DNA of 64,000 nt from positions 372,001 to 436,000 of the forward strand of contig CAVUMI010000009.1 of the NCBI GenBank assembly GCA_963742585.1, read 5' to 3'. The notes under the pieces were generated by a model. The model searched no databases and was not told where the DNA came from. It was given only the letters and a program-made list of their open reading frames with translations. Shown here piece by piece: positions 51,631 to 59,530 of the stretch (its first letter is position 1; every line of letters begins with the position of its first letter). The DNA comes from JACDEA01 sp963742585 (GTDB lineage: Bacteria > Actinomycetota > Acidimicrobiia > Acidimicrobiales > JACDEA01). Both the position numbers and the translations under genes were made by a program.

Positions 51631-52083
51631 ATGGCTGACGGCGAAGCGATGAAGAACTTGTACCGGCGGATGGTCGAGGAGGTCGTGAACCAGGGCAACT
51701 TCGACGTCGTCGACGAGTTGTACCACCCCGATTTCGTCGATCACAGCGCCCCGCCCGGCGCGCCTGGCGGGGTCGAGGGCATCAAGATGATCTTCGGGAT
51801 GTTCCGGACGGGGTTCCCGGATGTGAAGTTCACCATCGATGATCAAGTGGCCGAGGGCGACATCGTTGCCACCCTGGTTCACGGCGAGGGCACGCAGACC
51901 GGTGAGTTCATGGGCATTCCGCCGAGTGACAAGCACGCGGTCTGGCGATCGGTCGGATTCTTCCGGGTACAGGACAACAAGATCGTCGAGCACTGGGGCA
52001 TCCCTGACCTGCTCGGGCTGCTCATCCAGATCGGCGTCATCCCGCCGCCGCCGGACGTGAAGAGCGCACAACCGCATGCCTGA
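51631..52083 (+). CDS. SnoaL-like (ester cyclase-like) protein
   Basis: 150 residues, GAAGGGAAG upstream of the ATG. NLYRRMVEEVVNQGNFDVVD, DFVDHSAPPGAPGGVEGIK, MFRTGFPDVKFTIDD and VEHWGIPDLLGLLIQIGVIP. The shared HSAPPGAP and MFRTGFPDV segments make it the likely paralogue of the minus-strand protein at 43377-43805. Fourth gene of the run; its last 8 bases overlap the next ATG (ATGCCTGA), implying coupled translation. Confidence 0.82.
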   Translation: MADGEAMKNLYRRMVEEVVNQGNFDVVDELYHPDFVDHSAPPGAPGGVEGIKMIFGMFRTGFPDVKFTIDDQVAEGDIVATLVHGEGTQTGEFMGIPPSDKHAVWRSVGFFRVQDNKIVEHWGIPDLLGLLIQIGVIPPPPDVKSAQPHA

Positions 52084-53014
52084 GCAACCAGAGTGGAAAG
52101 CCAACCTCCTCGACCGGATCTACGCTTCAAACGACGCGGTCGAGATCGCCAACAAAGCGATCATTTCGCGTTATGTGGAGGCCACGAACCAGGGTGAACT
52201 CGACGTCCTCGACAACCTGGTCGTCCCGGACTACGTCGAGCACGACCCGGTTCCCGGTCAGAAACCCGGTCGCGAAGGCCTCAAGGAGGCCTACACGATG
52301 TTCAACACGCCGTTCCCCGACCTGGCCTTCATCTTCGACGACGTGATCGCCGAGGGTGACCTCGTGGTCGGGCGCGGCGTGATCAGCGGTACTCACAAGG
52401 CCGAGTTCTTCGGCGTTCCCGCCACCGGCAAGAAGGTGCACTGGACGGGCACACGTCTGTTTCGCCTGAACGATCTGAAGGTCACTGACGGGTGGGTCAA
52501 CATCGACATGATGGGCCTGATGCAGCAGATGGGCGTCGTGCCGGCTCCGCCGGCGCCGGACCCGGCGACGATCCCGAAGCGCAAAGAGCTCACCGGTGCG
52601 CCGTCGACGCGAGAGAAGAACAAGGAGCTGATGACGGCGTTCATCGAGGAGGTCTGGAACAAAGGCAACCTCGACCTCGCGGATGACATCTTCCATCCCG
52701 ATCACACCAGCCCAAGCGCACCCGGGCTACCGGCCGGCGGTGAAGGCGTGAAGTTCATCGCTACGCAGTTCCGGAACGCCTTTCCCGACTACTGGATGAA
52801 GATCGAGTACATGGTGGCGGAGGACGACCGTGTCGCCGCGCGGTTCCTCCAGGGCGGGACCCACAAGGGCGACCTGATGGGCATCCCTGCTACCGGCAAG
52901 ACCGTGGAGTGGACCGAGACCGGGATCCTGCGCATCGCCGACGGCAAGGTAGTCGAGAGCTGGTACGACGTCGACATGATGGGCATGATGCAGCAACTCG
53001 GCGTCGGCGGCTGA
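52076..53014 (+). CDS. Protein with two tandem SnoaL-like domains
   Basis: 312 residues. Domain 1 (about 20-160): IANKAIISRYVEATNQGELD, DYVEHDPVPGQKPG, FFGVPATGKKVHW, DGWVNIDMMGLMQQMGVVP. A short charged linker (about 165-185, KRKELTGAPSTREKNKELM) leads to domain 2 (about 180-312): FIEEVWNKGNLDLADD, LMGIPATGKTVEW and VESWYDVDMMGMMQQLGVGG. Both W-x3-D signatures are intact. The N-terminal 20 residues (WKANLLDRIYAS) are extra. It overlaps the preceding gene by 8 bases. Like the protein at 49736-50638 it is a natural tandem fusion, but the two fused proteins differ in linker and sequence, so they probably arose separately. Confidence 0.82.
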   Translation: MPEQPEWKANLLDRIYASNDAVEIANKAIISRYVEATNQGELDVLDNLVVPDYVEHDPVPGQKPGREGLKEAYTMFNTPFPDLAFIFDDVIAEGDLVVGRGVISGTHKAEFFGVPATGKKVHWTGTRLFRLNDLKVTDGWVNIDMMGLMQQMGVVPAPPAPDPATIPKRKELTGAPSTREKNKELMTAFIEEVWNKGNLDLADDIFHPDHTSPSAPGLPAGGEGVKFIATQFRNAFPDYWMKIEYMVAEDDRVAARFLQGGTHKGDLMGIPATGKTVEWTETGILRIADGKVVESWYDVDMMGMMQQLGVGG

Positions 53015-53024
53015 CGGGAGGGTT

Positions 53025-53441
53025 ATGAGCGCAAAGAGCAACGCGGAATTGATCCAGCGCTTCTACGACGTGGGCTGGAACGAGAACAACCTCGACAGCT
53101 ACGACGAGATGGTCACCGACGACTTCGTTGACCACCAGGCAGTGCCCGGGCTGGCTCCCGGCCGCGAGGGCTTCAAGGCCCTCAACGCGATGTTCCGTTC
53201 GGCCTTCCCCGATGTGTGGGTGGACGTCGACGACATTGTCGCCACGGACGACGCGGTCGTGGCTCGGTGGACTTCGACCGGCACGCACCAAGGTGAGTTG
53301 TTTGGCATCCCGGCAACAGGCAAGAAGGTCACGGTGACTGCCACCGTCTGGTATCGGGTCGAGGACGGTCGCCTAGCCGAAGGCTGGATCAATCGTGACG
53401 ACTTCGGCATGATGCGCCAACTCGGTGTCATCCCCAGCTAG
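53025..53441 (+). CDS. SnoaL-like (ester cyclase-like) protein
   Basis: 138 residues; GGGAGG lies 3-4 bases before the ATG, 10 bases after the previous stop. ELIQRFYDVGWNENNLDSYD, DFVDHQAVPGLAPGREGFK, AFPDVWVDVDD, FGIPATGKKVTVT and AEGWINRDDFGMMRQLGVIP. Full set of family polar residues. Last of the plus-strand run; the next gene converges from the other strand after 65 bases. Confidence 0.82.
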   Translation: MSAKSNAELIQRFYDVGWNENNLDSYDEMVTDDFVDHQAVPGLAPGREGFKALNAMFRSAFPDVWVDVDDIVATDDAVVARWTSTGTHQGELFGIPATGKKVTVTATVWYRVEDGRLAEGWINRDDFGMMRQLGVIPS

Positions 53442-53506
53442 CCAAAGGGAGAGCCACCAAGCCAACGTTTCCATCTGACTGCTTTCACGGCGCGCTCGGG
53501 TGGTGG

Positions 53507-53932
53507 CTACGAGGGGATCATCCCCAGCTGCGTAGCCATGGCGACGGTGTCCACCTGCTGCCAGCGTCCGTCGATCAGGCCGTCGTCGTTGAACCGGTAG
53601 ATCGCGATGCCTTCCCATTCGAGGTCCTTGCCCGTGGGTTCGACGCCCATGAACGCGCCGACGTGCTTCCCACTTGCCTTGCCGTACACGGCGACCTCGT
53701 TGCCCTCGGCCACGATCACATCGATCGTCGTGTTGAATCCCTCGAAGGCGTCGCTGAACATGACATAGGCCTGCTTGAACGCGTCGATCCCGCGGAGCTC
53801 GCCGCCCGCCGCACTGGAGAAGCTGACGAACTCGGGAGCGAGCACCTCTTCGTAGACGTCGAGGTTGCCCTTGTGCGACTCCTCGTAGAAGCGGCGGACT
53901 GTTGCCTTGTTCCTCTCGCTGTCCTGTGTCAT
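53507..53932 (-). CDS. SnoaL-like protein, last gene of the nine-gene minus operon
   Basis: 141 residues. RNKATVRRFYEESHKGNLDV, EFVSFSSAAGGELRG, AFEGFNTTIDVIVAEGNEV, FMGVEPTGKDLEWEG and GRWQQVDTVAMATQLGMIP. The W-x3-D signature is present, but the usual D-H pair after the first helix is replaced by FSSAAGG, so pocket chemistry may differ. The ATG overlaps the stop of the upstream SnoaL-like gene (ATGA). It ends 65 bases from the convergent SnoaL gene. Confidence 0.8.
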   Translation of the reverse strand: MTQDSERNKATVRRFYEESHKGNLDVYEEVLAPEFVSFSSAAGGELRGIDAFKQAYVMFSDAFEGFNTTIDVIVAEGNEVAVYGKASGKHVGAFMGVEPTGKDLEWEGIAIYRFNDDGLIDGRWQQVDTVAMATQLGMIPS

Positions 53933-54309
53933 CCCATCGCTCCGATCTGCTGCATCACGCCGAGCTGGTCCGCCTGGCTGAGGTCACGCACGATCCGGCC
54001 GTCCTTGATCTCGTGGATTGTGATGCCTTCGACGGTGACGGCGTTGCCGGATGCCGGGACGCCGAAGAACGTTCCCTGGTGGGTGGCCTTGCCGACCCAC
54101 CGATTCACGACCACGTCGCCCTCGACGATGAAATCCTGGATCTCGCAGTGCCAGTCCGGGAACGCCTCTAGGAATGTCTGGATAGTCTGCTTGATGCCGC
54201 CTACGAGCTCTGGCGCGAACAGGTCGTCGATGGCATCAATGTCACCCGTGTTCCAGGCATCCTCGAGATACCGGCGCACGATCTCCTTATTGGCTTCCTT
54301 GTCAGCCAT
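53929..54309 (-). CDS. Short SnoaL-like protein lacking the signature Trp
   Basis: 126 residues. NKEIVRRYLEDAWNTGDIDA, LFAPELVGGIKQTIQTFLEA, FPDWHCEIQDFIVEGDVVVN, TFFGVPASGNAV, and a C-terminus VRDLSQADQLGVMQQIGAM. The conserved W of W-x3-D is absent (DLSQAD), though the Asp position remains, and the region after LVGG is about ten residues shorter than in its neighbours. Coupled by ATGA to the next SnoaL gene. Possibly the non-catalytic half of a heterodimer with that neighbour; this is inference. Confidence 0.78.
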   Translation of the reverse strand: MADKEANKEIVRRYLEDAWNTGDIDAIDDLFAPELVGGIKQTIQTFLEAFPDWHCEIQDFIVEGDVVVNRWVGKATHQGTFFGVPASGNAVTVEGITIHEIKDGRIVRDLSQADQLGVMQQIGAMG

Positions 54310-54321
54310 GCTGTCCTTCCG

Positions 54322-54828
54322 TTAGCAGGGTGCCGGACCGTCGCCCTGCTGGCGACGGGCGCGGCCTTCGGCCCGTTCGGCGGCGGACAGTGCGCCCTCC
54401 GCTTCGAGCGGTGGCGGGTGGTCCTCGTCGACGTAGCCCTGGTTCAGCTCGATGATGTTGCCCTCGGGGTCGGCGATCCACGCCACCCGCATACCCGGGA
54501 TGAACTGATCCATGGCGAGTGGCCCCAAAGTGATCTTGGCCTCGTCGCCCATCTCGGCCAGCTTGGCGTCGAGGTCGTCGACGAGGAAGGCGAAGTGGCG
54601 GAACCCCGAGTACTCCTGGCCCGCCTCGCCCGCCTTGGAAACCGGCGCGTCCTGGTTGGAGTGGAACAGCTCGAGGTACACGCCGCCGGCCTGGATCATC
54701 ACGACCTGATCCTTGCCCGGCGCGTACACGCGGCCGCGTTTGAACCCGAAGTGTTTCGTGTAGAAGCGCTCGACCCCCAACGGGTCGTCGCAGGAGACGC
54801 CCACGTGATGCATCACAAAACCGGCCAT
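54322..54828 (-). CDS. VOC-family (glyoxalase/dioxygenase fold) protein
   Basis: 168 residues in two beta-alpha-beta-beta-beta modules of the vicinal oxygen chelate fold. Candidate metal ligands: His in FVMHHVGVSC, Glu in GVYLELFHS, His in GFRHFAFLVDD and Glu in GNIIELNQGY, the usual four-ligand pattern. A charged tail follows (from about residue 137: PPLEAEGALSAAERAEGRAR). The family includes isomerases, lyases, ring-cleaving dioxygenases and resistance proteins; the reaction is not determined. It lies in the minus operon between a DJ-1-like gene (16-base gap) and an SnoaL-like gene (12-base gap). Confidence 0.83.
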   Translation of the reverse strand: MAGFVMHHVGVSCDDPLGVERFYTKHFGFKRGRVYAPGKDQVVMIQAGGVYLELFHSNQDAPVSKAGEAGQEYSGFRHFAFLVDDLDAKLAEMGDEAKITLGPLAMDQFIPGMRVAWIADPEGNIIELNQGYVDEDHPPPLEAEGALSAAERAEGRARRQQGDGPAPC

Positions 54829-54844
54829 TGCCGTGCTCCTTGCG

Positions 54845-55423
54845 TCAGGGGGCGGACAAGATGTCGATGATCTTGCGGGCGAACTGGTGGCAGTGCCCGC
54901 CGGTTCGTCCGGTGACGAGGTCGCCGTCGACGACGACGTCCTCGTCGACGTACACGGCGCCCATGTTCACCGCGTCGCCGTGGAGGTTGTTGTGCACGAC
55001 GACCCGGCGCCCTTTTACCAACTCAGGCGCGGGCGCGACCAGCCACATGCCGTGGCAGATGATGCCCTTCAGGACGTCGGGTTGTGCGAACGCCCGTTTG
55101 AGGAAATCGGTGGCCGGCGGCAGCTTGCTCACGTCGTCGGTGTAGCGGAGCCGGTCGGACACCATTCCCGAGGGGACGATCACCGCGGCGTACTCGCGAA
55201 GCTGCGCGTCGTCGATGTCCTCGAAACTCTCTCGACACTCGAACGGCGCGCGGTACTCATGTCCGCTGAAGATGATCGAGTCATTACCCCACAGCCGGCT
55301 CACGAAATGGAGGTCGGCGCCTTCCTCGGCGAAGCGGTGCTGGTAGTAGTTAATCTCCGGCTCGTAGTAGTCGCTCTCGATGAGCACGGCGATCTTCTTG
55401 CCCGCAAGGGCTGGCTCACTCAT
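54845..55423 (-). CDS. DJ-1/PfpI-family protein (short)
   Basis: 192 residues. KKIAVLIESDYYEPEINYYQ carries the family's conserved acidic residue after the first strand. VIVPSGM and the nucleophile elbow GIICHGMWLVAP (Cys123-His124) complete the class I amidotransferase-like site, and LVTGRTGGHCHQFA near the end is the typical last strand. Members act as glyoxalases, deglycases, hydratases or chaperones. The start codon overlaps the stop of the GMC oxidoreductase (ATGA), so production is coupled to it. A second, longer family member heads the same operon, implying two distinct steps or substrates. Confidence 0.85.
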   Translation of the reverse strand: MSEPALAGKKIAVLIESDYYEPEINYYQHRFAEEGADLHFVSRLWGNDSIIFSGHEYRAPFECRESFEDIDDAQLREYAAVIVPSGMVSDRLRYTDDVSKLPPATDFLKRAFAQPDVLKGIICHGMWLVAPAPELVKGRRVVVHNNLHGDAVNMGAVYVDEDVVVDGDLVTGRTGGHCHQFARKIIDILSAP

Positions 55424-56943
55424 GCGTACTGCGTCTTGAGCATGTCGGCCAGCCGTTCACCGATCATCACGATGCCGGCGTGACAGTTCCCCGACGGCAC
55501 CGACGGCATCACGCTGGCGTCGGCGACGCGAAGGCCCTCCACGCCGTGGACGCGCAGCTGCGGGTCGACGACGGCCATGCTGTCGAGACCCATGCGGCAC
55601 GAGCCGGCCTGATGGTGGTATGAGTCCGCCCTGGCCCGCACGAACGCGCGCAACTCGTCCTTCGTCTGCACCCCTGGCCCCGGCAACAGCTCCTGCTTGA
55701 CCCACGGCTTGAACGCGCTCGTGGCGAAGATCTCGCGGCCGATCTCGACCGCCTGCACCAGTCGCTCGAGGTCCGATGCCACGCCGAGATAGTTCGGGTT
55801 CACGGCCGGCTTGACGGTCGGGTCCGGCGACGCCAAGCGGACCCAGCCGCGCGACAGCGGACGGACGACGCCGGGCAGGATGCTGGTGGCGTTGGGATTG
55901 TTCTGCCCGATGATGACGTCGAACGGCAGGTGCACGAACGAGATCTGGAGGTCGGGCGCCGGCCAGCCTGCATCCGACTTGGTGAACAGCGCGGCCTCCT
56001 GCGTGTTCTGGTTGCCGGGCGGCACCGGCTGTGGCGACTCGTTGATGATTCCGGTCAGAACATGGTTGTGGAAGTTCTGACCCACGCCGGGAAGAACCTG
56101 TTGCGGCTTGATGCCGAACTGCGCCAGATGCCCTTCCGGGCCGATGCCCGAAAGCAGGAGGAGGTGGGGCGACTCGATGGCCCCCGCGCTCACTATCACC
56201 TCGTTGCGCGCGGTTGCGGTCTTGAGTTCGCCGTTGTGGATGTACTCGACGCCCGTGCACCGTTCGCCCGAGAACAGCAATCGGGTCGCGTAGGAGTTCG
56301 TGCTCAGGGTGAAGTTGGCCCGGTCGGCGGCCGGGTGGAGGTAGCCGGACGGCGTGCTGAAACGCTTGCCGTCCTTCACGTTGATGTGGTGCCACCCGGC
56401 GCCGATCATGTTGGGCCCGTTGAAGTCGTCGGTCGAGGGGTAGCCGAGCTCGGCGCACGCGGCGAGGAAGGCTTCTGACGTCGGGTTGGGACCGTGCAGC
56501 TTGGCGTTCGAGAGGTGCATCGCCCCGCCCCGCCCGGCGGTGGGGTTGGTGTAGTCCTCCTGGTCCTCGGACCGCTGGAAGAACGGGATGCATTCGTCGT
56601 AGCTCCAGCCCGGACAGCCGTTGTACGCCCAGCTGTCGTAGTCGGACCGGTGACCCCGGATGTGCATCATGATGTAGAGGTTGCTGCTGCCGCCGGGGAG
56701 CTTGCCGCGCGGCTCATAGGTGGGCCGGCCGTCGAGCCCCGGCTGCGGCACGCTCATGTAGCCCCAGTCGATCTCTGAGCCGAGCAGCGTGAACCACAAG
56801 CTGGCGTTGTGGACGTTCTCCGGTACGTCGGCGCCACCGGCCTCCAGTGCGAGCACGCTCACGTTGGGGTCTTCGGTGAGGCGGCTGGCGAGGGTCGACC
56901 CTGCCGAACCGGTCCCGACAATGATGAAGTCGTGGTCGGTCAT
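55420..56943 (-). CDS. GMC-family FAD oxidoreductase (choline dehydrogenase-like)
   Basis: 507 residues. N-terminal FAD motif DFIIVGTGSAGSTLASRL with EAGG 20 residues on; GMC signature 1 appears as PRGKLPGGSSNLYIMMHIRG, and signature 2 as SAGAIESPHLLLLSGIGP. Catalytic His443/444 in YHHQAGSCRMG and a second active-site segment GNCHAGIVMIGER (about 485-497), where His488 takes the place of the commoner Thr. Family members oxidise alcohols to aldehydes or ketones, or act as lyases. Central enzyme of the minus operon, upstream of DJ-1-like and VOC genes that could act on the carbonyl formed. Cytoplasmic; no signal peptide. Confidence 0.88.
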   Translation of the reverse strand: MTDHDFIIVGTGSAGSTLASRLTEDPNVSVLALEAGGADVPENVHNASLWFTLLGSEIDWGYMSVPQPGLDGRPTYEPRGKLPGGSSNLYIMMHIRGHRSDYDSWAYNGCPGWSYDECIPFFQRSEDQEDYTNPTAGRGGAMHLSNAKLHGPNPTSEAFLAACAELGYPSTDDFNGPNMIGAGWHHINVKDGKRFSTPSGYLHPAADRANFTLSTNSYATRLLFSGERCTGVEYIHNGELKTATARNEVIVSAGAIESPHLLLLSGIGPEGHLAQFGIKPQQVLPGVGQNFHNHVLTGIINESPQPVPPGNQNTQEAALFTKSDAGWPAPDLQISFVHLPFDVIIGQNNPNATSILPGVVRPLSRGWVRLASPDPTVKPAVNPNYLGVASDLERLVQAVEIGREIFATSAFKPWVKQELLPGPGVQTKDELRAFVRARADSYHHQAGSCRMGLDSMAVVDPQLRVHGVEGLRVADASVMPSVPSGNCHAGIVMIGERLADMLKTQYA

Positions 56944-56951
56944 GATGCGCT

Positions 56952-57332
56952 TTAGTCGAGCTTCTGATCGGTGAACGGCTTGAACGGGACACTGTCGTGG
57001 AAGTTCGCCATGTAGCGAATCTTCCCGTCATCGATCTCGAAGTAGTTCGCGCCTTTGGCGTTGATGGGGTCGCCCGCCGCGTTGGCGGCTTCGCAGTCCC
57101 AGATCACCGTGGCCTGGCCGCCCTCGATGACCGTGTGTTTCGGGTGCATGAGGAACTTCGAGTAGCCCTTCTCCATCGCGCCCACCGCGCCGCGCAGCAC
57201 GTCGATTCCCTCGGCGTGACCGGCCAGTTGTTCGTCGACCACGACGTCGTCATGGAAGAGCGTGAGCCAACTCGGCCAGTCACCGGCGTTGACGGTTTCG
57301 TAATAGCGATCGATGACTTCCTTGGTGTTCAT
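56952..57332 (-). CDS. SnoaL/NTF2-fold protein
   Basis: 126 residues. NTKEVIDRYYETVNAGDWPS, LFHDDVVVDEQLAGHAEG, GGQATVIWDCEAANAAGDP and the ending DGKIRYMANFHDSVPFKPF. This is the common SnoaL_2-type NTF2 fold (Asp-Asp after the first helix, Asn-Phe-His-Asp at the end) rather than the ester-cyclase-like branch. It sits 8 bases upstream of the GMC gene and 20 after another NTF2-fold gene in the same operon. Related folds isomerise ketosteroids or hydrolyse epoxides; the role here is unknown. Confidence 0.8.
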   Translation of the reverse strand: MNTKEVIDRYYETVNAGDWPSWLTLFHDDVVVDEQLAGHAEGIDVLRGAVGAMEKGYSKFLMHPKHTVIEGGQATVIWDCEAANAAGDPINAKGANYFEIDDGKIRYMANFHDSVPFKPFTDQKLD

Positions 57333-57352
57333 GATCCTCCCCTAGAGACGAG

Positions 57353-57796
57353 TTAGAGACTGCCCGAGCCTTCCATTGGGTCAAAGGTGTCGACGGTGTA
57401 GGTAACGATCATCGGTTTCTCCGTCTTGGGCGAGCGCTTCAAGACCCAGGTCTGGCCCGCGTTGAAGCCCAACCATTCGCTCTTGGCCGCCGGTGGATTC
57501 CAGATCTTGCACTGCCAGTTCACCAGGAGCTTGACGTCGGCGTGATCGCCGGCCGGTGTGATGTTCAGCTCGACCAAGTTGTGCACTTCATCGAAGAAGA
57601 GGTTGGTCACCTTCTCGTACCAGGTACGGAACCCGGCGTGCTTGTATTCCGTGACCTCTGGGAACACGAGCTTGAGTTCCTCGTCGGCCAAGAGCGGCAG
57701 CACGTCCTCGACCGGCGCGTGCACGTCGAGCAGCTGGTACCAGTCGTCTACGAACTGCTTGCACTCGGCTTCGGTGAGCGGTGCCAGATCCGTCAT
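57353..57796 (-). CDS. NTF2-fold protein, uncharacterised
   Basis: 147 residues. Starts TEAECKQFVDDWYQLLDVHA, then EELKLVFPEVTEYKHAGFRT and WYEKVTNLFFDEVHNLVELN. Strands follow around VKLLVNWQCKIWNPP, and the end is QTWVLKRSPKTEKPMIVTYT. The helix-then-curved-sheet order fits the NTF2 fold, but similarity to the other SnoaL-like proteins here is low and family assignment is tentative. 11 bases downstream of the TPP-enzyme gene, so cotranscribed. No catalytic residues can be named with confidence. Confidence 0.72.
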   Translation of the reverse strand: MTDLAPLTEAECKQFVDDWYQLLDVHAPVEDVLPLLADEELKLVFPEVTEYKHAGFRTWYEKVTNLFFDEVHNLVELNITPAGDHADVKLLVNWQCKIWNPPAAKSEWLGFNAGQTWVLKRSPKTEKPMIVTYTVDTFDPMEGSGSL

Positions 57797-57807
57797 CTTC
57801 GACTCCT

Positions 57808-59511
57808 TTAGGCGCAGTCGGCGCCGGCGATGGCGCGGGTGGTCTTGAGTTGTTTAGCGATAACCAGGTCAATCAGGAACGGACCATCATGCGCCAGCGC
57901 CGCCTCGATGGCGCCCCTGATGTCGCCCGGCTTTTCGACGCGAGCCGCGGCCACGCCCAGCGATCTGGCCAGATCGTCGAAGCGGATGTCGGGGTCAGTC
58001 AGCGTGAAGGGACCGGGATACTCATGTTCATCGATGTCGCGTTCGTGCCAGTACTCCTTGATGTTGAGCTTCAGGAGCTCGTAACTGTGGTTGTTGCACA
58101 CCACGAACTTGGCCGCGATGCGATGGTGGGCGGCCGTCCAGAGGGACTGGATCGTATACATGCTCCCGCCGTCACCGGTGAATCCGATCACGACCTTGTC
58201 GGGGTTGGCCAGCTTCAAGCCGATGGCGCCGGGAATCCCGACGCCGAGGGAGCCGCCACGCGTGAGGAAATACTGACCCGGCTCCTTCGACTGGATGTAG
58301 CGGGTGAGTTCCGGCGACGTGGTCAACGCCTCGTCGAAGACGATCGCGTCGGCGGGCAGCTGTCGGGCCAGCTCTTCGGCGAAGAGCGAAGCGTGCACGG
58401 GCAGCGCGTCGTGGAACGACTGATCGCGTGTCACCTGCGCTGCGTGTTCGGCGGCTTTGGCCCGTCCAAGTTCGGCGGCGCGATCTGCCGCCGCGCCCCG
58501 TTGCTCGGCGGTCATCAGGTTCTCGAGCGCACTGCCCAAGAGCGCGAGGGTGGGCTTGGGATCGGCCACGAGCCCGAGGTCGACCGGGAAGTTCTTCGCG
58601 ATCTCATGCGCATCGAGGTCGATGTGCACGACCGGCGCGCCCGGCGCGAACATCCCGGAGAATGCGGGAAACACCTCGGGGAACACGTAGGTGCCGCAGA
58701 TGAGGACTGCGTCGGCCTCGGAGGTGATCGACCGGCTGTGGTCGCCGAACATGTGCCCGAGCATTCCCATGAACTGCGGGTGCGTGTGGTCCATGTTGAC
58801 CTCGGACCAGTCGGCGCCCCACACCGGTGCGCCGAGCGTTTCGGCAACGCGGGTCAGCTCGGCCTGCGCGCCGGAGGCAGCGACGCCGTCGCCGGCGATG
58901 ATCATCGGTCGGCTGGCACCGGCCAGCAGTTTGGCCGCGGCCTCGACTTCGTCGGCGGCTGGGGCCACGCGGGTGGACAGCCGGGTGGAGGGGACTACGT
59001 CCTCGTCGTTGGGCGCGTCGAGCACGTCCATCGGCAGCGAGACGAACACCGGGCCCATCGGTGGAGTCGATGCCTCCTTGATGGCCCGACGAAGGACGCG
59101 GAGCAGCGAGGTGGGGTCAACTACCCGGGTGGCCCACTTGGTCACCGGTTCGGCCATGGCAACGAGGTCGGCCCACATTTGCGCTTCCATGGCGTCGTAC
59201 TTGACGCCGGACTCGCCGGCGACGACAACAAGCGGAGCGTGGCCCCGCTTCGCCTGGTACATCATGCCGATCCCGTTGCCGAGCCCCACACCGCTGTGTA
59301 GCTGCACGATCGTGGGCCGCTTGGTCGCCCGGGCGTAGCCGTCGGCGATCCCGACCGCGATCGTCTCCTGGAGCGTGAGGATGTACTCGAGTTCTTTGTA
59401 CTCGCTCAGCGCGTCAAGAAAGCCCTGCTCGACGGTTCCGGGATTGCCAAACATGTAGCGGACGTCGTCCGCGATGAACTGCTCGAGGATTGCGAAGCGC
59501 CCCGTTCTGAT
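57808..59511 (-). CDS. Thiamine diphosphate-dependent lyase (acetolactate synthase/benzoylformate decarboxylase type)
   Basis: About 568 residues. Substrate/TPP N-domain: MFGNPGTVEQGFLDAL and TLQETIAVGIADGYAR (activating Glu). Central domain from AAKLLAGASRPMIIAGDGV. C-terminal TPP motif GFTGDGGSMY followed by FVVCNNHSYELL. Nearest families decarboxylate 2-keto acids or carboligate aldehydes. The first ATG (59452-59454) would cut into the conserved N-terminus; the same frame encodes RTGRFAILEQFIADDVRY before it, without ATG, GTG or TTG. An ATC codon at 59511 lies 7 bases after AAGGA and would give a complete family N-terminus, so it is used here as a tentative non-canonical start. Second gene of the minus operon. 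Confidence 0.85.
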   Translation of the reverse strand: MRTGRFAILEQFIADDVRYMFGNPGTVEQGFLDALSEYKELEYILTLQETIAVGIADGYARATKRPTIVQLHSGVGLGNGIGMMYQAKRGHAPLVVVAGESGVKYDAMEAQMWADLVAMAEPVTKWATRVVDPTSLLRVLRRAIKEASTPPMGPVFVSLPMDVLDAPNDEDVVPSTRLSTRVAPAADEVEAAAKLLAGASRPMIIAGDGVAASGAQAELTRVAETLGAPVWGADWSEVNMDHTHPQFMGMLGHMFGDHSRSITSEADAVLICGTYVFPEVFPAFSGMFAPGAPVVHIDLDAHEIAKNFPVDLGLVADPKPTLALLGSALENLMTAEQRGAAADRAAELGRAKAAEHAAQVTRDQSFHDALPVHASLFAEELARQLPADAIVFDEALTTSPELTRYIQSKEPGQYFLTRGGSLGVGIPGAIGLKLANPDKVVIGFTGDGGSMYTIQSLWTAAHHRIAAKFVVCNNHSYELLKLNIKEYWHERDIDEHEYPGPFTLTDPDIRFDDLARSLGVAAARVEKPGDIRGAIEAALAHDGPFLIDLVIAKQLKTTRAIAGADCA

Positions 59512-59530
59512 GTTCGTGTCCTTGTCGATA

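Noticed and set aside
53452..53508. 8-bp inverted repeat (AGCCACCA / TGGTGGCT) between convergent SnoaL genes, considered as a bidirectional terminator.
   Set aside because: The loop is 41 nt, there is no T-run, and one arm lies within a stop codon region; it could be chance.
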